Notes: generated from the letters alone by a model not told the origin. A DNA stretch of 64,000 bases from DASVDE01 sp963740065 (GCA_963740065.1 CAVUCS010000001.1:310001-374000); one strand, 5' to 3'; positions 28,106-37,148 are shown, counted from the stretch's first letter. Made by a program: numbers and translations.

Positions 28106-28215
28106 GAGGCGATGTAGAGCATTGCGGCGATGAAGCAGAGGGCGAATACGCCGGCGGCGATGCCCCCGGCCATCAGGCCTGCGCTCATGTTGCGCTTTGC
28201 GGTCTCGCGATCCAC
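28102..28215 (-). CDS. 37-residue single-helix membrane protein
   Basis: GTG start at 28215, reading VDRETAKRNMSAGLMAGGIA then a hydrophobic segment (GVFALCFIAAMLYIAS). One membrane helix. Its TGA overlaps the ATG of the two-helix protein (ATGA) and it starts 29 bp after ctaB, so it belongs to the same operon. Tight packing on both sides supports it being real despite its length. Probably an accessory oxidase-type peptide; function inferred from context only. Confidence 0.65.
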   Translation of the reverse strand: MDRETAKRNMSAGLMAGGIAAGVFALCFIAAMLYIAS

Positions 28216-28243
28216 GGCCGGAGTTCTATCAGGGACGCCGGTC

Positions 28244-29137
28244 TCAGACGTTGGCGTCGACGGCCATCGCCAGGAAGAGCAGCGCCAGGTAGGAGAGGGA
28301 GTAGAGGTAGGTCCGCAGCGCCCAGCGATTGTCTCTTGCGCGCAGCAGTTTGACCGCGCAGAAGATGAAGCCGGCGCCGAGCGCCATCGAGGGGATCAGG
28401 TAGCTGATGCCCATGCCACCCGCGCAGAAAGGCAGCTGCGTCACCGCGTAGAGCAGGATTGTGTAGAGGAGGATCTGGCGCCTTGTCTCGTCCTCTCCTC
28501 GCACCACCGGCAACATCGGCACGCCCGCCTTGGCGTACTCGTCCTTCATCAGCAGAGAGAGCGCCCAGAAGTGGGGCGGGGTCCAGAAGAAGACGATCGC
28601 GAAGAGGTAGAGGGCCGTGCCGCTGAGCCCACCGGTGACCGCCGCCCAGGCGACCAGCGGCGGTACCGCACCCGCGGCGCCGCCGATCACGATGTTCTGC
28701 GGCGTCGAGCGCTTCAGCCAGAGCGTGTAGACGCAGACGTAGCCGAGCAGGCCGGAGAGCGAGAGCGCTGCCGCCAGCGGGTTGACCGTGAGCGAGAGCA
28801 GCGCGAAGGAGGCGCAGCCGAGGGCGACACCGAAGGCGATCGCCGCGACGGGGGAGATCCGTCCGGCGGCAACGGGGCGGTTGGCGGTGCGGGTCATCGT
28901 GCGGTCGATGTCACGGTCAATCGCGTGGTTGATCGCCCCCGCTCCGCCGGCGGAGAGGGCTCCTCCCAGGCAGGTGAGGAAGACGAGCCCGATCGAGGGG
29001 TCTCCCGCCACATACATCGTGGTGACGGTGGTGAAGAGCAGCAGGGACTGGACCTTCGGCTTGGTCAGCGTGAGGTAATCGCGCAGGACCGTGAGTGCCG
29101 CTGGCCGCCTGGAGACCGCCGCTGCCGTTGCTTCCAT
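28244..29137 (-). CDS. ctaB: protoheme IX farnesyltransferase (heme O synthase)
   Basis: Membrane UbiA-family prenyltransferase converting heme B to heme O, the substrate of CtaA. Motifs: LTKPKVQSLLLFTT, the Mg-diphosphate loop NHAIDRDIDRTMTRT (DxxxD), NRPVAAGRI, and FFWTPPHFWALSLL with the second acidic loop MKDEYAKAGVPMLPVV. 297 aa, about nine helices. It starts 6 bp after the CoxI-like gene stop. Gene order suggests that heme O synthesis is co-regulated with the degenerate pair rather than with ctaC-ctaE. Confidence 0.97.
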   Translation of the reverse strand: MEATAAAVSRRPAALTVLRDYLTLTKPKVQSLLLFTTVTTMYVAGDPSIGLVFLTCLGGALSAGGAGAINHAIDRDIDRTMTRTANRPVAAGRISPVAAIAFGVALGCASFALLSLTVNPLAAALSLSGLLGYVCVYTLWLKRSTPQNIVIGGAAGAVPPLVAWAAVTGGLSGTALYLFAIVFFWTPPHFWALSLLMKDEYAKAGVPMLPVVRGEDETRRQILLYTILLYAVTQLPFCAGGMGISYLIPSMALGAGFIFCAVKLLRARDNRWALRTYLYSLSYLALLFLAMAVDANV

Positions 29138-29142
29138 CGTGC

Positions 29143-30825
29143 TCAGGCTACTGGCTGGGACTCGCCCGCCGGTTGGCGGTCGCGCTCGGTGCGGTGGGCG
29201 ATCGCCTCGCGGATGTCACGCATCGGCTGAGCGCTGCGCACGTCAGGCAGGACATCGAAGTTGTGCGGCTCCGGCGGCGAGAGCGCGAACCACTCGAGCG
29301 ACTCTCCGCCCCAGTGGTCATGGCCCGCCTCCGGGCCGCCGTTGCGGCTGAGCAGCGCGTTGGCGAGGGTGAGAATGATTCCGATCGCCAGCACCAAGGA
29401 GCCGACCGAGGCAATCAGGTTGTACGCGTTGACGCCGGTGCCGTCGAAGAACTTGTAGGCGTCGATCACCTGGCCCTCTTCGCCACCGGAGAGGAAGAGC
29501 GGCACGAAGGCAAGCAGGGCGCCAAAGACGATCGTCCAGAAGGAGATCCGGGCCAGGCTTTCGCCCATCGTGCGGCCGGTCATCTTCGGGAACCAGTAGT
29601 GCAGCGCCGCGAAGCCCCCGAATACCGCGCCGCCGACGAGGGCGAGGTGAGTCGCCGCGGTGGAGTCGGTCGTGTTCTTCAGGTTCCAGGCAGCGGCTAC
29701 GAGCGAGTGCGAGATCTCGGAAGCGAGGCCGAGGGCGATGAAGGAGAGGGCTCCCAGCGCGAAGAGCAGTGGCGCCCGCATCCGCAAGGTGCCGCCGACC
29801 ATCGTCGCGATCAGGTTGAAGAAAATCAGCCCGACCGGGACGATCAGCGCCAGCGACATCAGCATCGCGAAGTACATCCAGCCGACCCCGATCGGCGCGG
29901 TCAGCATGTTCTGCATCCAGGCGAGGGTGCCTATTACCGCGATCGCGATCAGCGAGCCGATCACCGCGCCTCGGTTGAAAAGCGGTTTGCGGGAGAAGGT
30001 GGAGACGATCTCCGCGATCGCGCCAAAGGCCGTGATCAGGATCAGCATGTAGGCGCCGCTGTAGAAGATCCAGCTGAGGTGCTGCCAGAGGAGGGGCGCT
30101 CCACCGGAACCGTCGGCGAAGAAGATCCCGTCGAAGTTGCGATCGATCATCAACATCGTGATCGCTGCCAGCATCACCGGGCCGATAAAGAGCATCAGCC
30201 AAGAGGAGATCGCCGCCGCCCAGGAGAAGATCGGCAGCCGCCGCCAGGCCATGCCGGGCGCGCGCATGTTGCGCAGGGTCGTCACCAGATCGATCGCGAT
30301 CAGGACGAAGCCGAGGGTCGAAAGCCCCGTTGCCGTCGCCCAGGCGTCGACGCCGTTGTTGGCGAGGAAGGTCAGCTCGGAAAGCGGGGCGAGCGGGTTG
30401 ACCCCGGCCTCCGAAGGCGTGTAGAGGAACCCGGTGTAGAGGACCGTCGCGCCGGCGATGAAGAGCCAGGCGCCGATTTGGCCGAGGCGGGGCAAGGCCG
30501 TGCCGCGAGCGCCGATCTGAAGCGGCGTTACGTAGTAGAAGAGCCCCAGCGCCAGCGGCAGCGCGAAGAGGAAGATCGCCGTCGCTCCATACATGGAGAG
30601 CATGCGGTTGAAGGCGACGGGGGAGAGGAAGCTGTTCTCGGGGATCGCCAGCTGCAGTCGCATTATCAGCAGCTCAATCAAGGCGATAAAGAGGAAGCCG
30701 AGGGCGCCGCTTATGAGAAGGCGGCCGATGTCCTTGTGGTCGCCGCTGGTCGCAATCTCGACCCAGCGCGGGCGGCGGCGCGGGAAGCCTTCGGTGACGA
30801 CCTCGGGACGGCGTCCTCCGCTCAT
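29143..30825 (-). CDS. CoxI-fold protein lacking oxidase ligands (degenerate subunit I paralogue)
   Basis: 560 aa, about 12 membrane helices, plainly a heme-copper oxidase subunit I by sequence (FYYVTPLQIGARG, NMRAPGMAWRRLPIFSW, EIVSTFSRKPLF, LHYWFPKMTGR). Aligned with the working CtaD in this window, Tyr79 replaces the low-spin heme His, Gly257 the first CuB His, Gln305/Asn306 the HH pair, Ala391 the high-spin heme His and Ile334 the K-channel Lys; only His393 matches a heme ligand. The frame is uninterrupted and codon use normal, so it is selected for something other than oxygen reduction. Overlaps the CoxII-like gene (ATGA); the ATG at 30825 gives the right N-terminus. Confidence 0.93.
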   Translation of the reverse strand: MSGGRRPEVVTEGFPRRRPRWVEIATSGDHKDIGRLLISGALGFLFIALIELLIMRLQLAIPENSFLSPVAFNRMLSMYGATAIFLFALPLALGLFYYVTPLQIGARGTALPRLGQIGAWLFIAGATVLYTGFLYTPSEAGVNPLAPLSELTFLANNGVDAWATATGLSTLGFVLIAIDLVTTLRNMRAPGMAWRRLPIFSWAAAISSWLMLFIGPVMLAAITMLMIDRNFDGIFFADGSGGAPLLWQHLSWIFYSGAYMLILITAFGAIAEIVSTFSRKPLFNRGAVIGSLIAIAVIGTLAWMQNMLTAPIGVGWMYFAMLMSLALIVPVGLIFFNLIATMVGGTLRMRAPLLFALGALSFIALGLASEISHSLVAAAWNLKNTTDSTAATHLALVGGAVFGGFAALHYWFPKMTGRTMGESLARISFWTIVFGALLAFVPLFLSGGEEGQVIDAYKFFDGTGVNAYNLIASVGSLVLAIGIILTLANALLSRNGGPEAGHDHWGGESLEWFALSPPEPHNFDVLPDVRSAQPMRDIREAIAHRTERDRQPAGESQPVA

Positions 30826-31523
30826 GGCGTCTCCCCGCTTTCGATCAGCTTCACGACCCGGTCCTGAGCCGCTTGGATGTCGGTCTTCTGGCTCTTCAGG
30901 AAGGCCTCGTACTCCTCGGGGGAAACGACCTGGACTTCGGTTCGCATCGCTGCGTAGGCCTGGCCGGAGAGGGTGGCCGCCTGGCCGTCGTAGACGCCCT
31001 CTTCGTCGGCGCGGAAGACGACCTTGTTGACCTTGCCCGGGACCGCGTCGCGCTTCCCCGCCAGCTCCGGCACGTCCCAGGTGTGGATGACGTCGGTGGA
31101 GACCAGGTTCAAGACGACGGTGGTGTCGACGGGAACGACAAGCTTGTAATAGGAGAAGGCCTGGTTGGGATAGTTGTAGCGCCACAGCCACTGCTGGCCG
31201 GTCGCCTCGATTGTCAACGGCGCTTTGCTGGCCGCCTGGAGCCCGGTCGCGGTGGTGGCCGGGACCTCGCGGGCGCGCTCGGTGAAGACGATGCCGACGA
31301 CGAAGAGGACGGCGGCAAAAACACCGAGTAGGGCGCCTACCCGGACTTGGATCCGTCGCGAGCCGCGAATCTGGCGAGGCTCGGCGCCGCGCTCGGAGCG
31401 GTATTTGCGCGCGACGAAGAGCAGGCCGCCGACGGCCACGACCACGATGATGGTCGCGGCGACGAAGCCGATCCACAGCAGGGTGTCGATCTGGTCAGTG
31501 CCAGGGGAGTGGGGACTCATCAC
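30822..31523 (-). CDS. CoxII-fold protein lacking the CuA site (degenerate subunit II paralogue)
   Basis: 233 aa. Two N-terminal helices (LLWIGFVAATIIVVVAVGGL; VGALLGVFAAVLFVVGIVF) and a cupredoxin domain with QQWLWRYNYP and DVIHTWDVPEL. The CuA segment reads GQAATLSGQAYAAM: Cys to Ala182, Cys to Ser186, His to Tyr190, with His147 and Met193 kept. It therefore cannot hold a binuclear CuA. First gene of the minus-strand operon with the CoxI-like gene, ctaB and two small proteins. ATG at 31523; a second ATG follows directly. Confidence 0.93.
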   Translation of the reverse strand: MMSPHSPGTDQIDTLLWIGFVAATIIVVVAVGGLLFVARKYRSERGAEPRQIRGSRRIQVRVGALLGVFAAVLFVVGIVFTERAREVPATTATGLQAASKAPLTIEATGQQWLWRYNYPNQAFSYYKLVVPVDTTVVLNLVSTDVIHTWDVPELAGKRDAVPGKVNKVVFRADEEGVYDGQAATLSGQAYAAMRTEVQVVSPEEYEAFLKSQKTDIQAAQDRVVKLIESGETP

Positions 31524-31677
31524 GACGCCCCCCGCGCACGCCTGGCGGCGGCGGACCGGCGCAGTGCGGCGTCCTCAGTCGGCCAAATAGCGCTGCTATT
31601 CGGCCTCCCTGCGTCCTTGCCCCGCTTGGTCCGGCGCGCGCCAGTCGCACACGCGGGGCATCGTGATGAGTCCTTGG
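31511..31677. repeat. long imperfect palindrome in a divergent intergenic region
   Basis: The roughly 238 bp between the CoxII-like gene and the PAP2 gene hold an inverted repeat with arms of about 80 bp (31511-31590 and 31597-31677), by eye around 75% identical with small gaps. The outer ends share GGACTCATCACGA, which on the left arm is the start of the CoxII-like gene and on the right arm gives a matching ATGATGAGTCC in the opposite direction. The centre (31581-31604) is a tight hairpin, GGCCAAATAGC / GCTATTCGGCC with a 2-bp centre. Could be a mobile palindrome or a regulatory structure. Confidence 0.7.
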
Positions 31678-31761
31678 GCGCCAAAGCGCGGCCATTCTAA
31701 TCACGCCGGGCGGCGCGCCGCCGCTGGGCTCCACGCAGCGCGGCCTATACTCGCGCGCTCT

Positions 31762-32706
31762 ATGCGGAGGCGAACCCGGCCATCTCCGGCATTGCGCACG
31801 GCCGTGCGCGCCGGAGCGGCGGCCACGGTCGCCGCCGCGGTGGTCGTTCCACTGGTCCGTCGCCGCTTTCGCATCCCCGCGCCGGTTTCGGTTGCCGCTT
31901 GCGCCGGAGGCCCGTTGGCGCTCGCCGTCCTTTACCCGCGTTCGAAAAAGCGCGACGTCGCGCTGTTCGCGATGCAGATGTGGGCTTTCACAATGGTCCA
32001 CGAGTTCCCGTATGACGATCCCGATCGCCTGCGCGCTCGGCTTCGCACGCGCTACCCGATCGCGATCGACCGGGTGATCGGCGGCGGCAGGCTTCCCAAT
32101 GTGCGTCTGCAGCACGCCCTCTCTCGCCTCTCGCGGGTCGGAGCGATCAATCGCTTTCTAGCCTGGGTTCACTGGCTCTGGTTCCTTGAGCCCTACATCG
32201 TCCTGCTCTTCATCCTCGTTCACCACAACGAGCGCTTCCCGCGCTCCGCGCGCCAGGTTGCCGCGGTCTTCGACATCGGCTGCGCCATCTATTTCCTGGC
32301 GCCGACTGCCCCACCATGGTGGTCCTCACGGGAAGGGCTCACCGGCGAGGAAGTACGGCGGGTGATGGTCGAAGTGGGAGAGGAGACCTGGGGTTCCGCC
32401 TGGCCTCGGATGTACGACACCCTGGGCGGCAACCCCTGGGCGGCGATGCCCTCGCTGCACTTCGCCACCTCGGTGATGGCGGCGATCTCCCTTGCCGAAG
32501 CGGGCAAGGTCGAAGGGGCGGTCGGCTGGGGATACGCGCTCACACTCGGCTTCGGCCTCGTCTATCTAGGGGAGCACTACGTCACCGACTTGATCGCCGG
32601 CGCGACGCTGGTCGCCGTGGTTCGCCGCGGAGAGCCGCTTGCCGAGCCGCTCGTCTTGGGCGTCAACCGGGGACTGAGGCGCTTGGAGCGCCTCGCGAGC
32701 GGGTAG
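31762..32706 (+). CDS. PAP2-superfamily membrane phosphatase or inositolphosphotransferase-like protein
   Basis: 314 aa, several membrane helices. The C-terminal half has the PAP2 active-site pattern: AAMPSLHFATSVM and YLGEHYVTDLIAG (catalytic His in each). The N-terminal part has a signal-anchor-like segment and WFLEPYIVLLFILVHHNERF. Such proteins act on lipid phosphates on the outer leaflet. The ATG at 31762 is preferred; the frame is open to an ATG at 31663 inside the palindrome. Confidence 0.88.
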   Translation: MRRRTRPSPALRTAVRAGAAATVAAAVVVPLVRRRFRIPAPVSVAACAGGPLALAVLYPRSKKRDVALFAMQMWAFTMVHEFPYDDPDRLRARLRTRYPIAIDRVIGGGRLPNVRLQHALSRLSRVGAINRFLAWVHWLWFLEPYIVLLFILVHHNERFPRSARQVAAVFDIGCAIYFLAPTAPPWWSSREGLTGEEVRRVMVEVGEETWGSAWPRMYDTLGGNPWAAMPSLHFATSVMAAISLAEAGKVEGAVGWGYALTLGFGLVYLGEHYVTDLIAGATLVAVVRRGEPLAEPLVLGVNRGLRRLERLASG

Positions 32707-32716
32707 CTTCTGCGGA

Positions 32717-33842
32717 GTGTCCGAGGAGGATCCGGCGAACGGCCGCGAGACGGCTGAGCTGCCGCAGTTCACGCCGCGGCGGATGATTCAGACGACGATC
32801 GTCGTCCTCCTGCTTCTGGGTGCCATCTATTTCCTCTTCCCAAAGCTGGTCGGGCTTGGGGATGCGTTGAGCAAGCTCGGCGACGCCGATCCGGTATGGA
32901 TCGTCATCGCGATCGGCTTCAACATCGTCGCCATAGCCACCTACATCGCGCTGTTCAAGGCTGTGGTCGGCGGAGACGCGCTGCGGCTGACTTGGAGTGA
33001 GACCTATGAGATCAATATGGCCGGCGTCGCGGCAACGCTGTTGTTTTCCGCCGGCGGGGCCGGAGGGATCGCGCTTACATACTGGGCGCTGCGCAAAGCC
33101 GGGATGGTGCGCCGCGAGGTGGCGAAACGAATGGTCGCCTTCCTCACCCTCCACTACGCCTTCTACCCGCTGGCGCTGATCGTCTTCGGAGTGTTGCTGC
33201 GCACCGGTGTGCTGCCGGGGGAGGACTCGGTTGAGCTGACGATTGTTCCCGCCGGCGTAGCCGGCCTGCTGCTGATTCTGGGAATCCTGATCGCGCTGAT
33301 CCCTCCCGACCTGGGACGCCGGGCGTCCCGTTTCGTACACGGGGATCGGAGCCAGACGATCGCCGAAAACATCGCCAAAGTCCCGGCCACGGTGGGGGAG
33401 GGGTTCCGCTTCGCGCTGGGGCTCTTCGCCCATCCTTCGCGCGGCGGGCTGGCGGTGATCGGCGCGGCCGGGTTCTGGGCCGCGAACATCGGCATCCTCT
33501 GGGCGTCGTTCCAGGCCTTCAACGTCAGCGTGCCGATCGCCGTCGTCGTTCAGGGCTTCTTTCTCGGCATGGTCGCCAACCTCTTTCCTCTGGCGCCGGC
33601 CGGCGTGGGGGCGGTCGACGCCGGGATGATCGGCGCCTTCGTCCTCTTCGGCCTACCGGAGGAGACGGTCTTCCCGGCGATCCTGATCTACCGCCTGGTC
33701 GCTTTCTGGATGCCGATTCCGTTTGGGGTCGTCGCCTTCCTGCAACTGCGGAGAACCGTTGGGCGCTGGGAAGAGGAGGGGCAACCGATTGACCGAGGCG
33801 TTACTATAAAAAGTAAAGTAATAGACTTCGAGGCGGCGAAAG

Positions 33843-33850
<8 letters not shown>
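32717..33850 (+). CDS. lysylphosphatidylglycerol synthase TM region / UPF0104 flippase-like protein
   Basis: 377 aa, about eight membrane helices with the family landmarks AGVAATLLFSAGGAGGIALTYW and VVVQGFFLGMVANLFPLAPAGVGAVDAGMIGAF. No C-terminal transferase domain, so more likely a lipid flippase-like protein than a full MprF. GTG start 10 bp after the PAP2 stop, and the end overlaps trxB by 8 bp. Substrate unknown. Confidence 0.87.
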
Positions 33851-34885
<1,035 letters not shown>

Positions 34886-34891
34886 TTTGAG

Positions 34892-34916
34892 AAAGCCCCG
34901 GAAATGGGGCTTTTTC
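34892..34916 (+). terminator. rho-independent terminator
   Basis: AAAGCCCC, loop ggaaat, GGGGCTTTTT: an 8-bp stem with a T run, lying 7 bp after the tRNA-Met 3' fragment. It would have ended the original tRNA transcript and now also ends trxB. Confidence 0.85.
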
Positions 34917-35045
34917 TATGCGCCCGCTGGGCCTGTGGAGCGGGTGCGCAGGTACCAATTTCCTCCGATCAAGCTGCGACTCTCGGCTTCAAAAGACTGC
35001 CGTCTTCAGTTCGGGGGCCGAACGGACGATGCTGCGGTGGATGGC

Positions 35046-35223
35046 TTATCGAGGATCCGCTACCTGGCATCGCGTTGTCGGGTCGAAGCGGATCATCGGC
35101 CCGTAGTGGCTGCACCACTCCTCGATCGTCAGGTGCACGCGATCGGTCCGGCGCAGCTGATGCGCGTTGCCGATCAGCGGCAGGCGGGCCCGACAGATCG
35201 GAGATCGAGCGCGTCGCGGTCAT
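35046..35223 (-). pseudogene. cytochrome P450 N-terminal fragment
   Basis: From an ATG at 35223 the frame begins MTATRSISDLSGP; after a one-base shift it reads ARLPLIGNAHQL, then HLTIEEWCSHYGPMIRFDP, and stops at 35046. This is the N-terminal proline-rich hinge and first helix of a bacterial P450. The heme-binding Cys region and the rest are absent. It is a decayed remnant inside the tRNA-bounded island. The flanking non-coding bases 34917-35045 and 35224-35302 show nothing else I can name. Confidence 0.65.
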
Positions 35224-35302
35224 TCCGCTTCAGGCGCTCCGTGGGAGTCGACGGGGCGGCCAGCTCCTATAGGGTTTCCGAGCCTTGACCGGAGGCGCGG
35301 TA

Positions 35303-36190
35303 ATGCAGGAGTACCTACGGATCTCAACGGCGTCGGGAGACGCATGCGCGGGGACGTTCTATCGTCCGGACGGTGCGACTGGTGCGATCCCTTGCGTCGT
35401 CATGGGCGCTGGCGGAACACTTACGCAGCGAGACGGGATTCCCGCTTACGCCGAACGGTTCGCCGATGCCGGGTTCGCGGCGCTTTCCTTCGACTACCGC
35501 CATTGGGGCGACAGCGATGGGGAGCCGCGGCGCCTGGTTTCGGTCCCTCGCCAGCTCGAGGACTGGCGCGCAGCCGTGTCATGCGCTCGCGGCCTTGAGG
35601 GTGTCGACCCGGATCGCATCGCGACGTGGGGAATGTCCTCCGGCGGAGGACATTCTCTGAGTGCCGCCGTCGCCGATCCGCGTGTGGCGGCCGTCATCGC
35701 GCTGGTCCCGATGGCCGACGGCCTGGCGTTTGCGCTGGGACCGGCCCGATTGCGGGTTACCTGGAGCAACCTGGCTGCCGTGATGAGACGGGGAACCGCG
35801 ACCTTCGCCGCCGCAGGCCCGCGCGGGGCGCAGGCGCTCTTCGACGAGCCCGAGGCGCTGCCTGGCTTCGAACGGCTGGCCGCACCCAACGGGTGGCGCA
35901 ATGAGGTAACGATGGATTACGGGGGCATGCCCGCCCTCTACCGGCCGGTGCGTCAAGCCACGCGGATCCAGGCGCCAGTGCTCGTCCAGCTCGGCGAGCG
36001 CGACGCGATGGCGCCACGCCGCGCCGTCGAAAGGACGGCGGCCCGGGCGCCACGCGGCGAGTTGAAGCGCTACCCGATCGACCACTTCGGCTGCTTCTGG
36101 CCCGAGCACATCGACGAGGTTGCCGGCGACCAGGTTGACTTCTTGCGCCGCAAGCTCGTTCCCGAAATCGCCCAAATGGACGGCGATTAG
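35303..36190 (+). CDS. alpha/beta hydrolase
   Basis: 295 aa. Nucleophile elbow GMSSGGGHS (Ser near residue 111), oxyanion strand VVMGAGGTLTQRDG, acid LGERDAM and His in YPIDHFGCFW. It resembles serine hydrolases of the dienelactone/X-Pro type; no signal peptide. ATG at 35303 is chosen over TTG 35285. Located in the island between the 21-bp repeats. A perfect 12-bp inverted repeat lies at its nucleophile codons. Confidence 0.85.
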   Translation: MQEYLRISTASGDACAGTFYRPDGATGAIPCVVMGAGGTLTQRDGIPAYAERFADAGFAALSFDYRHWGDSDGEPRRLVSVPRQLEDWRAAVSCARGLEGVDPDRIATWGMSSGGGHSLSAAVADPRVAAVIALVPMADGLAFALGPARLRVTWSNLAAVMRRGTATFAAAGPRGAQALFDEPEALPGFERLAAPNGWRNEVTMDYGGMPALYRPVRQATRIQAPVLVQLGERDAMAPRRAVERTAARAPRGELKRYPIDHFGCFWPEHIDEVAGDQVDFLRRKLVPEIAQMDGD

Positions 36191-36251
36191 AGCGGCCTTG
36201 CCCAGTCCCGCCTTCTTGTACGTCGTGTGCCCTTGCGTGTACCCGAGGGTT

Positions 36252-36509
36252 ATGGCCGAGCGAAACCGTCGCATCAACGTCACCCTCGAGCCGGACTATG
36301 CGCAGAAGCTGGCGAGCCTGGCTGAGCGCACGCACGTTCAGGAGGGGACGCTCGCTCGCTCGCTCCTTTCCAGCGCGCTTGACGAAGCCGACCCCGATGC
36401 TTCGCGGATCACCGAAGTCCTCGACGGGATTCCTGGGGCATGGGAGAGGGCGCAGAATTCGATCGAGCAGGCTCGGCGCGGCGAAACGGTTCCGCTCTCG
36501 GAGCTCTAG
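36252..36509 (+). CDS. ribbon-helix-helix antitoxin
   Basis: 85 aa. N-terminal strand RRINVTLEPDYAQKLASLAE and helices LARSLLSSALDEA give the RHH DNA-binding fold; the C-terminal tail (EQARRGETVPLSEL) should wrap the toxin. It is followed after 3 bp by a RelE-family gene, the usual antitoxin-first order. Likely represses its own promoter. Confidence 0.85.
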   Translation: MAERNRRINVTLEPDYAQKLASLAERTHVQEGTLARSLLSSALDEADPDASRITEVLDGIPGAWERAQNSIEQARRGETVPLSEL

Positions 36510-36512
36510 TCG

Positions 36513-36803
36513 ATGGCGACGATCGAGGTCACGCGCTTGGCGCGTGATGAGCTTCGTGACCTGATCGAGACCCGCCGGCTTCCAGCCGACACGCGTGAAC
36601 GGGTCTCGCGCACGCTGCTCACCCTGGAAGAGCTCCCGCGCGCCGGCAAGCAGCTATCTGGCGTCTGGCGAGATTGCCGGGCGCTGATCGGTCCATGGGG
36701 CTGGTTGATCATCGTCTACATGCACATCGAGTCTGAGGATCGAGTCGTCGTCATTGCCTTCCATGATGCGCGGACGTCGGATGCCGCGATCGCTCGCTCT
36801 TGA
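36513..36803 (+). CDS. RelE/ParE-family toxin
   Basis: 96 aa. VTRLARDELRDLIETRRLP, SGVWRDCRALIGPWGWLIIV and VVVIAFHDARTSDAAI match the RelE/ParE fold (core strands, basic and aromatic residues). The target could be mRNA on the ribosome (RelE) or gyrase (ParE); motifs do not decide it. Pairs with the RHH antitoxin just upstream. Confidence 0.85.
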   Translation: MATIEVTRLARDELRDLIETRRLPADTRERVSRTLLTLEELPRAGKQLSGVWRDCRALIGPWGWLIIVYMHIESEDRVVVIAFHDARTSDAAIARS

Positions 36804-36822
36804 AGCCACTCGGCATTCGCGC

Positions 36823-36879
36823 GGGTACTAAGTGGGTACTAAGTTGAGCGAAACTGGGTCCAACTCGGACCAACTCGAA
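36823..36879. repeat. tandem short repeats near the right island end
   Basis: Two exact tandem copies of gggtactaagt (36823-36844) and two near-exact copies of ccaactcgga (36860-36879) lie between the toxin gene and the right copy of the 21-bp repeat. Short direct repeats beside a tRNA-type core are what integrase arm sites look like; no integrase gene is present. Confidence 0.6.
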
Positions 36880-36926
36880 CCGCTTGAACAAGCCAAAAAC
36901 CAGCCTGGCCAACCCCGCCTAGAAAT

Positions 36927-36947
36927 CTCATAACCCGAAGGTCGCGG
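36927..36947. repeat. 21-bp direct repeat, right copy (tRNA-derived att-like)
   Basis: Identical to 34844-34864 and without the rest of the tRNA: the sequence diverges immediately on both sides. It marks the right boundary of the 2.08-kb interval. Confidence 0.75.
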
Positions 36948-36967
36948 TCGGGCTTGCCTGAGAAACG

Positions 36968-37060
36968 CTAAGGGCGGGATCTGATGAAGGAGCCGGCGAG
37001 TGCCGCGATCACGATGGCGGCGACGAGGAGACCGACCAGTACGTCATAACCATCAGGCAT
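36968..37060 (-). CDS. 30-residue single-helix membrane peptide
   Basis: ATG at 37060, MPDGYDVLVGLLVAAIVIAA then LAGSFIRSRP and stop. A canonical AAGGAGG Shine-Dalgarno lies 6 bp upstream of the ATG (37067-37073), unusual in this window, which strongly supports translation. One membrane helix with an acidic N-terminus and basic end, so N-out/C-in. No relative recognised. Divergent from ppk2 and outside the island's right repeat. Confidence 0.6.
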   Translation of the reverse strand: MPDGYDVLVGLLVAAIVIAALAGSFIRSRP

Positions 37061-37148
37061 GAGAACCTCCTTGTGACTTTTGTTACTTTAGCACCTGTGG
37101 ATTAACCAAGGCCCGAGCGGTCGCCGGCTATCGCGTTAGGGTCGGTTT

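Noticed and set aside
29095..30867. A 590-residue plus-strand reading frame
   Set aside because: Antisense to the CoxI-like gene; no hydrophobic or motif content of its own.
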